Shown here: positions 48,701 to 59,044 of the stretch, in pieces
Layout: each line of letters starts with the position of its first letter
How positions within the stretch are numbered: position 1 is the stretch's first letter
Assembly: GCA_027574665.1 (NCBI GenBank)
Contig: CM050651.1
Span: forward strand, 6,635,501-6,699,500
DNA: 64,000 nt
From: Rhynochetos jubatus
Taxonomy: Eukaryota > Chordata > Aves > Eurypygiformes > Rhynochetidae
Reading direction: 5' to 3'
Notes under the pieces: model-generated
What the model saw: the letters and a program-made list of their open reading frames with translations, nothing else
Told to the model about the DNA's origin: nothing
Database searches by the model: none
Made by a program: the position numbers and the translations under genes

Positions 48701-51700
48701 GTTACGAAAGTAGTTTGAACGCCTGCTAAGGAGTAGAGCTTTAATTCCAGCACACTCTACTGGAAGATCTAAGACTCAATCAGGTTTTTATGTGGCTATT
48801 TTTTTCCCTTTGCTTTCCAAGGATATGGCACTCAGCTGAGCACAGAGATTTCGATTCAAGTATCACACACAGTTGTTGAATTATTAACATTACTTAAATG
48901 ACCTGATAGCTAAGAAGAATTCCTAAATTTCTAATTTAAATAATTGCGTGACTGTTCATCTTCCCTTCTTGGTCACAGGGTGGTGAGTGTGATCAGCAGA
49001 CTCTTCAGTAACTCTAGAAACCAAATCATTATTAGGGAACCCGCCTTGTGACTGTGGGTCATGGACTGTGCTGCCTGTAGGAGCTGCACAGGCTCGTGCG
49101 CGTTCCTCTGATTGATGAACTTCACTGGCCTAGGCATTGTGGGGGCCCTTCAGTTTATTTCTGAATGCCTCTAACGAGTTAGCTAGTCAGTATTTTCTCT
49201 AGGTTTGTGGCTCTACAAAAACAGAGTGGTTGTCCGTGTGTTCTGTCACAACCGTGTTAGAAGGTAAAAAAGCATGGCTGCTTGGAAAGGCAGCCCTGGT
49301 GTTGCCGAGTGCTCACCGTGGCTGTGTAGAACCGTGCACTCTATGGAACCAGCAGCACCTGGGGGACTTGCTGAGATTGTCTTTGAGGATACCTCTGAGA
49401 CTCTCTTGCCCTTTCTCGCGCCTGCCACTACTGACAATCATAATTAAACAGTAAGAATTTCTGAGCTGTTGTAAAATGACTAGTGGTTTTCCTGTTCTAA
49501 CAATACAGCTGCCACTTCACTGCTCGCATCCAATTGTTCCATTTCCTCCCCAGAGGAAAACTTTATTCCTTCTGGTGCAGTTCTGCTCGGTTTTAATATT
49601 GAACATTTTCCATGATGTAAGGGTAGAAACATTCTTCTAAGGATCCTCTGAGATTAGTTTTCTGGGTTAACTCCTTTAATTCTGTTTCTTTTTAGGACTT
49701 TATGAATATTAAAGACTGTCCGAAACCAAGCAGTTTTAGAATGCAGTTTTAGCAACTTACAGATATAAACACTTCCTATTAGTTTAGTGTGAAAAAACCT
49801 GTGTCTTCGTTAAGCATCTTATTGTTAAATGAGTAAAGTTATGACTGTCTTGTAGATTACACGTTACTGTCCAAGACGCTGAAGAGCTGAGAACAGAAAG
49901 AACAGCCCTGGAGAAACAACTCGGAGAGCTTCAGGCAAAGTGTGCTAATCTAGAAAGGGAGAAGTACGATGCTGCTGCAAAAGTCCAGGATTGCATGCAG
50001 CTCTTAGAAGAAGCTAATCTACAAAAAAGCCAGGTAAGGCAATGGATGGCGATATTTGTTAGATATTAGACCGCTTTCACCACTTAGAGTTGTGAAGGGC
50101 CGGGTTATGTTTTCGTACGGGCATACGTGCATACGCAACCGAGCTGCTTTTGTCAGTTGTACTACAGTTAGTAATGCCTAAGAGAGCCAGGTGTGATGTG
50201 ACTAGGCGTGACCTGGACATGTCATACAGCGTGCATTTCAGAGAGTATGCTGGGTGCCTGGGTAAAGGTGATCTGAGTGAGAAGGCTGTACCTGAACGTG
50301 AATGTTCAGATCTTCGACAGGGTCTCTTACTGAACACTTACAAACAAATCGGGCTGTCAGAATAAAAAGGATGGCCTGTCATGAATTTATAACTTAAGAA
50401 TGGTTAGGAAAGAGTAGCTAAAACTAAATGGACTGGTTTGTTCTGTGATGGATACAGGTGACTGAAGGAGTGAGTTCTGTGTTCAGATATTAATTATTCA
50501 GAAGAAATCTGTAAAAGTGGCAGAGTATGAGTGGGTGAAGTCTGCAGTCAAGAAGAAATTGCCAGGGCGTTTGTAGTGTGATGACGTGGCGGAAACAAAT
50601 CGAATATGCCATGCTGGGTGCTGGATTTAGTCTTACTGGTCAAAAAAGGGTTTAGGAGATGGTGTGGACATCTCTTAAAATACGTTTGTGCAATCCTCGG
50701 TGGTACTCGATATGATGAACAGAATGTTCGGAGTGAGAGTTAAAAGTAAAGGTGCCTTTAAACATAGTGCACCTTTGCGTGCAGTTTTGCTCAGCCCGTT
50801 TCAGGCAAGACATAAGAGGATTGGGCACGTGCAGGAGAAGTCAACAAAGAAAACATACGGAGAGGCCTTAAAACAGGTTCTTCTTGTATGCAGTATGTGA
50901 TGAAACTGTCATAGGATGATGTGTATGCCCCAAGTGTAGATATGGCAACAGGCAAATTCACAGCCGAACAGTCCACTCAGACTTCCTAAGGAACATGGTC
51001 TACCCAGCAGGTCTCGATGTGTAGGTTGATCAAAAATACAGTCACCCCGTTTCCCCAGCTCTTAACTTCGGTGAAGCATCTGCTGTTTGCCCCTTCAGGA
51101 GGTGGGATAGGCTATAGGGCTTGGTCAACTTTGGTCTAATACGGGCTCTTCTGTGTTTTAATGATGGTTCAGTTTGAGTCAGGCTTTTAGCAACCTAATG
51201 AATTGTGTTTGCTGGCAAGACAGCTTTACTGCACATCTGACGACTGCAGCCGTTCAGTAAGTAAAACCCACTTTAGATAATGGGGGGGGGGGAATAAATC
51301 TTAGAGCTGATTCTGTTCGGGCTAACGTGTTAAACTCCTGAGCAGGTACGGAGATAACCGCTCCCTCTTAGTCTGAAGTTGCTTTTCAAACTTGAGGAGC
51401 TTCCACACTTTTACCGTGTGCTTTGGGAATATTAAAGTTAGCGTTGTCTTTTGCTCTTACTGATTTCAGCTCTGTGACAGAGGAGGCAGACCTGCTTCCT
51501 TTTTTTCTGACAGAGAAGGGAACTAATGTCTTTAAAGAGGTCCTGTTACCTTCTGGCCTGCTTCCAGAACAGATTAAAGTATTGACAAAGCGTGGGTCAC
51601 CACTGCTGTTCAACTTCTGTGATTCTCCTTCTAATAGAAAAGAGGTTTATCAACTTGTAATCTTTCTTTCCACATATTCACAGTCATTTAGGAACCCCCT

Positions 51701-54700
51701 TGGTGGCATCTGTTCCTTTTCATCATTTCTTCATAACTTTCTGCATCTCATTTGCTTTATGAACTGATCTTCTGCAATTCTCTTGACCTGTTAGGTTCTG
51801 GTTCAGAAAGGGGTGAAAAGAAGTTTTACAGCCTCCAGCTGTGGATGGCCACCTTCAGACTTGTCAGTTCCTTTTTCTTAGTAAGACATTTTGATCCTTA
51901 ACAGCATTCCCCTACAGCCTGACAGTGGGGAGAATATGAATCATGACAGGTAAAAAATAAAACCATTTTTTCAGAGTTTAAAAACCAGAAAACACTCCTT
52001 CTTTTGAAAATTACTGGTAAGGACTATAAATCACATTTCCAGTACATCTGAGCAGTATTACAACACCATTTTTCATCCAGAAATAGATACCAGATCATTT
52101 GACGCTGCTTGCTGTGAACTCACATGAAGCTGACAGAAAGAAGTGGCCCAGTAAAAATTCCTGCCATGTAAATTGCGTCTCTTAAGACAGTAACTGAACA
52201 GTTACAGGTAAATCACTGGCTTGTTATAAATAACAGTTCAGTGTAATGCTGTGGTAAGAGTAAACTGGAATTAGCAGACCACAGTAAATTTACCTTTCTG
52301 GCTAAAACATCCTGAATTTTTCAAGCTAGGACGTTTATTAATGAACAGGTTGAAGAAATGCAGCCTAATGTGTAATGGCAAAATATCATTTAACTCTTTG
52401 TCTGACACCGGCCATGGAGTCTTCTTCCTGCTCTGTAAGAGATTGAGGTAGTGGGAGTGGCAGGCTGTCATCATAATCTTGCTTCTGTTACGCTGACATT
52501 ATGAAGCACACAAAGCTAAGCTTACAAAAAGACATCAGAGGAATTTTAGGAGTAGTTTGAGAAATAAAATACCAAGCTGAATTGAATGGGAGCAGTAAAA
52601 GACACCGATGAAGTGGACGTTACTGCCTGAAGTGAGTAACCTTCTGTAGGCTGAATTTATATCATCCATTAGGGATGGGTTTATGTCTTTCTCCCTTTAT
52701 GACTGTATACTCTCTCCGTGCCGCCTAGGATTTGTCATCTTGCCCAGCAAGTAGTCTGTAATCTTTGCAGACCAGTGTCTCCTGATACACTTCAACTTCA
52801 GTAGCTTTCTGGCATCCTCTCTAGTTCCTTGCTACCCCGTTTTCTGTAGTTCTTGCCATTCTTTTGTGCTGAAGAGCTGTGTGGTGTATTGTTATCCACC
52901 ATGAAGGGGACTGCATACACGTTCCTTAGTTGCTTACAAATTTTCACCCCTTTACTCTCAGTTTTCTGGGAGAAATTCCGTGTATCAACCCTACAGAATG
53001 CTTAGCTGTATCAGGGTGCGTGTGTGCGTATGCAGGTATGCAGTTTCCTAACAGAGAACCTGCTGGGCATCCTTGCTGGCACTCCTTATGAGAGATCCTG
53101 GCCCCGGACGAGGACATGGGGGAGTAGCCTTGCCTTTCGGTCTGAGTTCCTGTGCTTGCTTCTGTGTAATTCTATGCCCAGCCAAAACCTGGAAGTCCCA
53201 ATAGGAAAAGGCACCTGCTGACACTAACTTGTGTGGTTCTGGGTTACAAGAATTTGCAGTTAATGCAAAATGTTCTCGCTGTTCTTCTTGTCACGGTGTC
53301 AGCTACTCCACAGCGAGAAAGAAAAAGGATTTTGAGCAGTGACCATGTGTGGTTTCTTCTCTCAGTGCTGGTTATGATGTCACCACTGAAATATCAGTAA
53401 TATCTCAAGCTGTTGGGTTTTTTTCTAGGCACTCTTTGCGGAGAAACAAAAGGAAGAGGAAATAAAGCAAATGAAAGGTGAAATGTATCAGCTTGCAGAA
53501 GATAGTGCTGCAAGAATTAGAAAGGCGGTAAGTTACGATGTTTAGAACGAATGGAAAGACTTTTTTGTTTTCCGCAGCGTGGAAAGCTATTGATGGTGCA
53601 TGGTTATCACGAGCAGTTCTCTCACAAGTGTTTCAGCGATGTCGGTGGCAGGGCAGCCTGCTGGCAGTACTGTGCTCTGCAGCTGGGTTACCTAGGCCTA
53701 CGTTCTTCTGAAACGAAGGACACTCTTAAATCCCTCAAGAACCAAAAGCGTTGATGCCTGTGCAGACACTGGTAGCGAGAGGGCTGCGCTGTGAGGATGC
53801 AAAGGGGGGCACTTTGATTTCAGAGATTCTGTTCAGCAGCACGTTACAGCTTGACACATGACACACGGCCCTGTCTGGGAAGGTGCTGGTGGAGGCTTCT
53901 CATGTACATTCAGGTGATAGGACCTGCTCAGAGTTATACCATCAGTTTTTTGGTATTTAAGTACTTAATGATATTGCCCTGTCTAGGTAAGTAACTTTTT
54001 TGTCAAGTAGAGCTAATAATCAAATTCTCAGTTTCACAGCACACTTGGAAACCAGAATGTGAGAGAGAAATGGCTAAAACAATGTTGTGCTCTCTTTATG
54101 GGTTTTGTTACTGTTATGAACAGCTGCAAAATTTAAGCTTTTCTGATAAAAGACTAGTCACAAACTTCATTTTCTCCATGCTGTGTCCCATCTGCAGTTA
54201 GAGTGCAGACTGACCTAGCTGGAAGTGCTCAGTGATTATCTGCGTGTCGCAGACGTGCTTTATTTGAAGGCAAACTCCAGAGGAGATAAAGGCTTGTTAC
54301 GGGCAGGTGTGGGCAAGGTCTTTCCTTGCAAGTGGGTAACAGCATCTGTAAATCAGTTACCGCGTTTGTAAGTTTTTGGTGGTGTATTGGACTTTTGCCT
54401 CCTTTCACTTTTCACTGTCACACAGTGTACATCTCTGCTATACAGGGGTGAAAGGATTCTTACTCTTTCCAGCCCTTTCATTTCAGGAGGTTTCAGGAAC
54501 ATACTGCCAGCATTTTTAGAGCCTTTAAAATGAGGATAAAGGTGGTTTGAGCCTTCTAGTTGGTGGTTACCTGAAGGAATCACAAAAATGGTGTGGATTA
54601 CTTAAACCTGTGATATTTAATGTCATACAGTGTTTGGAGACAGTGCAAGAGCTAAAGAGCAACTAGGACAACCACCCTGGTTGTGGCAATGACTTACTAA

Positions 54701-57700
54701 TCAGGATTTAGAAATGTCCTGTTTCTCTTATTGAAATTCCCTCAGTAAAAGTGAACATTATCAAAAGCGAAAGATTAAACTATGGGCTGACACCTTTCTC
54801 TAGGTATCAACAAATATTTTTTTGATGTGATTTTTAAAAAAGCCTGGTAGACAACTTGCAGGTATCTTGTACCTAATGGACAGCAGCTTTCCCCATAGTC
54901 TTATTTTCTTTTTGTAAGGCCTTGTTGTGCTGTCTTCCTTTATGCTTTTTTTCTCTAGCCACCCCCAGTGAAAGCGGTACGGGTTGGTAATAAACACCCT
55001 GTCTAACGCCTGTGTCGGAAGAGGTGTCCGTTACTGCAGGCCCATACATTCCCTTATTTATGTGCACGTAACACGTATGGACGATAGATACGTGTATAAA
55101 AACAGGATGGAAAGTGGTTCACGGGGTGGATTTTTTTTAGTGTCATTTTGGTTTTGATCACAGGTTGACGCTGCAAAGAAGCAATATAATGTGCAGATTG
55201 CCCGACTGACGGAGGAACTTTCAGCCCTTCAGATGGTATGGTGTTGACTGCTGAAAGTATTTTTGATAGCACAACGTTTGAGACTTCTAGGTTGTGTTTA
55301 TCAAGTGAAGTACTACATTCTGGTAAAAGTAAGCCAAGTAAAGTATGATTAGTGGGTAACTGTCTAGGGCTGTGCTTCATTACTCTGTAGCACTTGACGT
55401 TCTGCACGTCTGAACGCAGACATGACTGCAGCGTACAGTGCCTTCATGCTACGGGACACAAGTGGCTGTGCGCAGTGGCAGCAGCCAGTGCAGAGACTGA
55501 TACTCAGGTGTAAAGGATATTTGCTTTCACAACTCGTTTGTAATGCGCAGATTTGCCTTCTGCATACACGGTCACACCTTACCTTCCCTGAGAATCTTGC
55601 CTGGCTCTGCATGAGGTGATACAGCACGTCTGTGTGTGAGGTTGTTCCGTGGGCGATGCGTATTCTTCCCACCGTTCACAAGTACCTTGACAGTGAGCTT
55701 CGGTACGCTGCAAAACGTTTCCCGAGTGATGGCTTTTCTTAAGTGCCCATGTTTCTGTCAGGGATAAATAAAGCACGGAAAGCTGAGTACTGCGTATTGT
55801 AGTTGGGTTTGTGGAAATGAAGTCTGTGGAAGTTGATAAAGTAGGTGAAGGGAAAGTCGGTATCACCATCATATTCTTAAATGAACCAGGAACTTGTAAC
55901 AAGTCATGCGGGAGACCCAAAGAGCTCGGTGCGTATGCACCTGTTTAGGGATTAAATTTATTTAAACAAGGTTTCATTCTACTTCTTGAATTTTTATTTT
56001 GAGCTATTTTCTTATTAGTTTTCTTTCAAAATAACTTTTTAAAATAGGAATGTGGAGAAAAACAGGGTCAAATTGACCGTGCCATTAGAGAAAAGAGAGC
56101 AGTGGAAGAAGAACTTGAGAAGGTAAGGCAGTTGCATGCATTTTTACACCGCGTTTAAGATTGCTTCTCAGAAGGAAGAGATACTGATTTTACCCATTTC
56201 GTTCTTTTTTTCCTTAATTTTCTAACGGATTTTTTTGAGTAGACTTTCTTAGTTGTACATTTTAATGTAATTATTTTAATGTTGGTCTTTAATGCTGAAA
56301 GTGTTTTAAAGCTGTAATACTAAACTGGAAAAGAGCATTCTTTGGGAAGTGTAAGAAGTAAAAGCAGTGATGTTTGACGTACTCAAAGAACGTTGGTACG
56401 TACTCCAGTGTGCCTAAGACTGAAAACGAAAGGAATGCCAGATCTTTGGAAACCTTCTTTGAAGTAGGAGCAACGATGATAGACTTTCAGTTTTGTTCGA
56501 AATCACTGGAACACAGGGCGCAGCGAGGAGCAGCCTCCTTGTCAGTACTGCACTGCCGGTCGCCAGTGGAAGGTACAGGTGATCCTACATGTCAGTGCGT
56601 TCTTCAGGTTTACAGGGCAGACCGAGGGCGTGAATCTGAGAACAGAAAACTAGAGCAACTGCATCAGAAATACTTGCTTGCAGAAACTACAAAAAGTGAC
56701 CTTCAGCTAAGTCTCCAGGCAACACAAAATAAACTGAAACAACTGGAAATGAAGTAAGTGATGGGTGCTACAGCAATTGGACTGGAAAACAGTGGAAATT
56801 ATTTCTGACTGACTAAATTGTTGATTGTGTGTCAGGTTTTTGTCACATCTCTTTAGCCAGCAGCAGGAGTAGTGTCAAGATACCGTAACTCTGAAGCGAG
56901 AGCAATTGTGAGTCACTACCAAAGGATTAAAGGGGCTAATGCGCTGTAGAATGAAAGATTTCCTTTACAAGGTGACAACTGCAAGCAGTTGTTTGACCGA
57001 AAATGAGAATAGGAGTATGTTATTTGGAGATAGGAGTATGTTATTTGGAATCTCACTGCATTTTAAAATACTGTTACTAGGAAAAGGGACACTGTGTAAT
57101 ACTGAGGCAGAATTTATTACTTTATAAATTCATCTGCAGCGTGGTATCTCCTAGTACATGCCGCACACAGTGTTTACACAGCATACCAAATTCCAGGTCT
57201 GCGTTCAGAGCTAATAGTCACTGCTGCAGTTCCAGTAATACAGTGGTAAAAAGTATGGAGTGGTACACGTTTTTAGACCAGGTGGTGGTTCTCAGCATGG
57301 GAAGCGTAGGATTCTCTAGAAGCTTCAGTCATTTCTGTACTCTGATTGATTGTAAATCCTGTCGCTTCACCAGAGCAATCCTCAGTTGGGAATCTGGTAA
57401 TGTTATCAAAATTAAAATCTTCTGTTTCGCACTGTCATTTTACTGAGATTGCTGCAGTATCAGATTGGGTTTAGGAATTCCGTCATCTTGATAAGATTCT
57501 GTGCTGACTTGTGCATAGCTGTGGAGCCCATTAAACATGCAGAGCTGATAGAAACTTCCAGGAAGAAACAGGGGAAGAGCCGTGCAGGGCCAGACCGAAG
57601 ATCTGTCCCAACAGATATTTTTTCTGCAGTACAGTAGTGGTTCAATTCTTGAGTTCCAACGGGACCTTTCTTCTCTTTCAGCTCTGAGGAAGAGAAGTCT

Positions 57701-59044
57701 CGTTGCCAGGAAGTTATCTGTAAATTGAAAGGCATTCTGGATTCGGAAAGGGAGAAGAGTGCCTTTGTCAGTGAACAAAGGCTGAAACTTCAGCAAGAGA
57801 ACGAGCAATTGCAGAAAGAAATGGAGGGCTTGAGGAAACTGGCCATAGAGGCTCAGCAGAAAGCTAAAATAAAGGTGTGGTTTGTATGTGGGTTTTATCT
57901 TACCATAAGACTGATAGGACTTTGTCCGGAGTGTTCCTCTAGTTGCATGTCCACCATGTTGTCAGAGCAGTGTGTAACTAATAACTAGTTTAACAGTGCG
58001 GTTGTGAAACACTGGTCCTGTAATTTCTAGACAGAGAATCCTTTTCTGTATGAACACTTGCAAACAAGGCAATTAGCTGAAAGATGGATGTTCTTTTTGA
58101 AGGTGTTCCGTTAAATGTAACTGAGCAGGCTGCAGGTGGGATCACGAATTAATAGTAACCTCGTGGTGCCTTTGGCTTCTGGGGGGGAGTAGCGGCTTTG
58201 GTCCTTGATGTGCTTTGTAAACATACAGGGCCGGTGCTTTCCCCTCTGCTTTTTAACTCCAGGAGTGCAAAGATACTGAAAAGGGAATTAAGAATCTCAA
58301 CTCCAGTGTCCACTTTGCACCACAAGATGAAGGAAGCAGCCAAATTAAACAGGAAATCTTGTTCCAACTCCAGAACCCTTTGGTCAAACGTAGTTTAAGA
58401 ACGAAGGATCAGCCTTGTAACAGATAGGTAGCGGGTATAAAGCACTTACCAGGTCCTTGTCCCATTTCTAATCGGACAGGCTCCCATTATAGCCACAGGT
58501 AAGATGTATTGCTTGCTTTCATCTTCCTCTGATGTACAAAGGACTGTAGATGGGGTTAAGAAACTCCCGATGCATTCCAGCTAGGTGAAAACTCAAGAAC
58601 GCGTTTCTGTGGAGAAAACAAGGCGGAAGGATAAAGATCATGTACCAAAATAAGCATGCACAGCTCATTATCCTTTGTTGTCAGCTGCACTGTTGGCCTG
58701 CATTGGCTTTGGGAACATGTGTCTGTTTGACCATACGAGTTTAATTATTGTATGTTACACGCTTTCAACGCGTGTTTGTAAATGTAACTCGAGTCGTTAA
58801 GGTAAAAAGTGAGAGGCTTGATTGTACCCGACTTCTGCTTTTTCTAGATCAGCACCATGGAGCATGAGCACGCTGTGAAAGAACACGGCTACGAAGCCCG
58901 ACTTCAGGAAATGGAAGACACCAGTCAGAAGTCTGCTGCTGAACTCAGGCGTCTCTTAGTAGCTCAGCAAAAAGCAACAAGCCGGTGGAAAGAAGAAACA
59001 AAACATCTGACTGAAACTGCCGAAGCCAGGATCAGTAAGCTAAA
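36763..59044 (+). CDS. SCLT1: SCLT1, sodium channel and clathrin linker 1 (18 coding exons; 3' end beyond window)
   Basis: Eighteen exons with GT-AG borders join in one frame to 600 codons plus two bases. Nearly the whole product is alpha-helical coiled coil, rich in E, Q, K and L. Stretches matching human SCLT1 as I recall it include YDKHL, KENERLH, ELKEALEKQLEA, VRNLQEQLQL, IELWQTV, TNQQFL-like SNQQFLQT, SSIKQLE, MQLLEEANLQKSQAL, ARLTEELSALQMECGEKQGQ, VSEQRLKLQQEN, ISTMEHE and RWKEETK. Known role of the family: a distal-appendage protein of the mother centriole needed for ciliogenesis; also reported as a clathrin and Nav1.8 linker. Human is 688 residues, so about 80 C-terminal residues are missing here, presumably on the right. 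The N-terminal 46 residues are poorly conserved and the start is debatable (see 36950-36973). Confidence 0.95.
36944..36957 (+). promoter_or_regulatory. X-box-like site (RFX type), imperfect
   Basis: gaggccgtagcaac has a good right half-site (AGCAAC, RGYAAC) and a left half (GAGGCC) with one mismatch to GTNRCC, separated by two bases. RFX factors bind such sites in ciliary gene promoters, and SCLT1 is a ciliary gene. A single imperfect site may be chance. Confidence 0.3.
36950..36973 (+). other. SCLT1: Untranslated(?) peptide match ATEIDFL in SCLT1 intron 1
   Basis: The codons GTA GCA ACG GAG ATT GAC TTT CTC read VATEIDFL. Human SCLT1, as I recall it, begins MAAEIDFL. The ATG position is GTA here and a TAG follows five codons later. 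A TTTCTCTGGCTGTTCCCGTAG tract overlaps its right part and looks like a splice acceptor. It may be a relic of the ancestral first coding segment, or an unsuspected alternative exon. Confidence 0.4.
36982..38211. other. SCLT1: SCLT1 intron 1, right part
   Basis: Runs from the island edge into AT-rich sequence. No exon or transposon seen. The short open frame at 37785-37979 has no similarity I recognise. Confidence 0.6.
38212..38279 (+). CDS. SCLT1: SCLT1 exon 2 (residues 7-29)
   Basis: Acceptor CTATTTTTCAG, donor GTACGT. Joined to exon 1 it reads AQRLNMALEQHETEEALAAA then TEQ. The RLN at residues 9-11 can be set against RLN in the human N-terminus, after which the spacing to the next conserved part is the same. 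An in-frame ATG at 38226 could also serve as a start. Sequence similarity in this exon is weak. Confidence 0.7.
38978..39030 (+). CDS. SCLT1: SCLT1 exon 3 (residues 30-46, first two bases of 47)
   Basis: 53 bases, acceptor CCATTGCAG, donor GTAACT. It encodes KCASGGDGLSGSRMMDQ. It was chosen because it alone supplies the two-base phase that exon 4 needs and because K-C, G-D and DQ fall where human has similar residues. The gap of about 700 bases from exon 2 and 900 to exon 4 shows no better candidate. Confidence 0.72.
39916..39985 (+). CDS. SCLT1: SCLT1 exon 4 (residues 47-70)
   Basis: Acceptor CAACTTTTTAG, donor GTACAG. It encodes LSTLITGYDKHLEEMREQLH then LYQ. The LITGYDKHLEE stretch matches human LVTEYDKHLGE, the first strongly conserved motif of the protein. 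Confidence 0.9.
41099..41154 (+). CDS. SCLT1: SCLT1 exon 5 (residues 71-88, two bases of 89)
   Basis: Acceptor TTTGTGTTAG, donor GTGAGT. It encodes AQMSEMRLKFEQVTKENE and ends in a split arginine codon, as KENER in human. Confidence 0.92.
41523..41655 (+). CDS. SCLT1: SCLT1 exon 6 (residues 89-133)
   Basis: Acceptor TTGAATTTCAG. It encodes LHAELKEALEKQLEALPF, then a short proline-containing break (VPLGTEMPSDE) and VRNLQEQLQLMNE. The donor is GTGTGT, weaker than its neighbours; an open frame runs on to 41766 in the intron but is not needed. The helix-breaking PLGTEMP segment is also in human. Confidence 0.93.
42437..42559 (+). CDS. SCLT1: SCLT1 exon 7 (residues 134-174)
   Basis: Acceptor CTGTAACTTAG, donor GTAATT. 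It encodes EKEHAIELWQTVLQEHDRLQ, QQYQERMTETQIHMAERQ and KQK. ELWQTV and the MTE-QIH motif match human. A ten-base G run at 42619-42628 follows in the intron. Confidence 0.94.
43792..43857 (+). CDS. SCLT1: SCLT1 exon 8 (residues 175-196)
   Basis: Acceptor CTCTCTTTAG, donor GTAAGT. It encodes DQLTGFQQLTQQLHIANKKI then EL, matching human DQLFDFQQLTKQLH. Intron 8, which follows, is 3.4 kb and carries LINE and LTR remnants. Confidence 0.93.
45088..45470 (+). mobile_element. Fossil LINE reverse transcriptase fragment (CR1/L2-like)
   Basis: In SCLT1 intron 8. The plus strand around 45090 reads as DKSKIMHVGK, then a diverged stretch including VTTQ and SQKSRRNVSS, then SILNAA. This follows the order of the C-terminal RT region of CR1/L2-type LINEs as I recall it (DKCKVMH, VTTQERDLG, AVKKANRML, LEYC). 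Stops and frameshifts break it. The limits are approximate and the family is uncertain. Confidence 0.55.
45843..46096 (+). repeat. Two-copy tandem duplication (126-base unit)
   Basis: The unit starting cctagtcccagacctggtca at 45843 restarts at 45969 with few differences (ggtcaacggtttatg against gggcaacggtttatg) and ends near 46096 with ttcaaagttcc. It lies inside the LTR-like block. Duplications of this kind are common in retroviral U3 regions, where they can double an enhancer. Confidence 0.85.
46205..46265 (+). repeat. CA/GA-rich simple repeat
   Basis: A short low-complexity stretch of cacaca, cagacagata and gatagatata units, inside the LTR-like block. Confidence 0.6.
47271..47341 (+). CDS. 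SCLT1: SCLT1 exon 9 (residues 197-219, two bases of 220)
   Basis: Acceptor CTTATTTTGCAG, donor GTATAAG. It encodes SNQQFLQTITEQNAELEQLR then KQL, matching human TNQQFLKTVTEQ and IEQLRKKLR. Confidence 0.94.
48022..48112 (+). CDS. SCLT1: SCLT1 exon 10 (residues 220-250)
   Basis: Acceptor TCTTTCTTCAG, donor GTATTC. It encodes QAKIDGQRAKAKVDEMTRLT then EKLQSQLERK. The split arginine codon gives LRQAK, as in human. Confidence 0.93.
48284..48375 (+). CDS. SCLT1: SCLT1 exon 11 (residues 251-280, two bases of 281)
   Basis: Acceptor ATTCCTTCTAG, donor GTAAAG. It encodes KEDVLSAQQREMASDQRLQE then MQSSIKQLET. SSIKQLE is identical to human as recalled. A CR1 copy starts 15 bases past the donor. Confidence 0.94.
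48391..48490 (+). mobile_element. CR1 LINE 3' tail just inside SCLT1 intron 11
   Basis: Sense-direction CR1 end: gagcaactgggtctaatgga, then 'tccctgcccagggcagg', 'gaactgggtggtctttaagg', 'cccttctaacccaaacc' and 'attctgtgattct' at the right limit. It is about 100 bases and close to consensus. Its left edge is 15 bases from the exon 11 donor. Confidence 0.93.
48491..49855. other. SCLT1: SCLT1 intron 11, no other feature
   Basis: Unique-looking AT-rich intron sequence. The short open frames at 48497-48688 and 49230-49454 have no similarity I recognise. Confidence 0.6.
49856..50033 (+). CDS. SCLT1: SCLT1 exon 12 (residues 281-340)
   Basis: 178 bases, acceptor GTCTTGTAG, donor GTAAGG. It encodes LHVTVQDAEELRTERTALEK, QLGELQAKCANLEREKYD and CMQLLEEANLQKSQ. 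ELQAKC and MQLLEEANLQKSQ match human closely. Confidence 0.95.
50034..53428. other. SCLT1: SCLT1 intron 12, 3.4 kb
   Basis: No exon or clear transposon seen. An 11-base G run lies at 51282-51292. An open frame of 114 codons at 51423-51767 has no similarity I recognise. A cgtacgggcatacgtgcata patch near 50114 is rich in CG and CA steps but short. Confidence 0.55.
53429..53527 (+). CDS. SCLT1: SCLT1 exon 13 (residues 341-373)
   Basis: Acceptor GTTTTTTTCTAG, donor GTAAGT. It encodes ALFAEKQKEEEIKQMKGEMY then QLAEDSAARIRKA. ALxEEKQKEE is shared with human. Confidence 0.94.
55164..55235 (+). CDS. SCLT1: SCLT1 exon 14 (residues 374-397)
   Basis: Acceptor TTTGATCACAG, donor GTATGG. It encodes VDAAKKQYNVQIARLTEELS then ALQM. 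The LTEELSALQM core is identical to human as recalled. Confidence 0.95.
56048..56122 (+). CDS. SCLT1: SCLT1 exon 15 (residues 398-422)
   Basis: Acceptor TTTTTAAAATAG, donor GTAAGG. It encodes ECGEKQGQIDRAIREKRAVE then EELEK. It is one of the most conserved exons. The acceptor tract is interrupted by an A run. Confidence 0.94.
56608..56753 (+). CDS. SCLT1: SCLT1 exon 16 (residues 423-470, two bases of 471)
   Basis: Acceptor GTTCTTCAG, donor GTAAGT. It encodes VYRADRGRESENRKLEQLHQ, KYLLAETTKSDLQLSLQAT and NKLKQLEM. An open frame extends upstream into the intron to 56374, but the acceptor and the human match fix the start at VYR. Confidence 0.94.
57011..57052 (+). repeat. 21-base tandem duplication
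   Basis: aggagtatgttatttggaga is repeated once with a period of 21 bases (starts 57011 and 57032), in SCLT1 intron 16. Confidence 0.85.
57682..57874 (+). CDS. SCLT1: SCLT1 exon 17 (residues 471-535)
   Basis: 193 bases, acceptor CTTCTCTTTCAG, donor GTGTGG. It encodes SEEEKSRCQEVICKLKGILD, SEREKSAFVSEQRLKLQQEN, EQLQKEMEGLRKLAIEAQQK and AKIK. VSEQRLKLQQEN matches human exactly as recalled. Confidence 0.95.
57875..58847. other. SCLT1: SCLT1 intron 17
   Basis: No exon or transposon recognised. Short open frames occur at 58149-58398 on both strands, without similarity I can place. Confidence 0.6.
58848..59044 (+). CDS. SCLT1: SCLT1 exon 18, last exon in the window (residues 536-600, two bases of 601)
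   Basis: 197 bases, acceptor GCTTTTTCTAG, donor GTAAGT. It encodes ISTMEHEHAVKEHGYEARLQ, EMEDTSQKSAAELRRLLVAQ and QKATSRWKEETKHLTETAEA, ending ARISKLK. It leaves two bases of an unfinished codon, so at least one more exon must follow; none that continues the human pattern (SELSRQ) is seen before 64000. Confidence 0.95.

Noticed and set aside
51423..51767. 114-codon open frame in SCLT1 intron 12
   Set aside because: No recognised similarity. It is in the middle of an intron, and exons 12 and 13 already join in frame.
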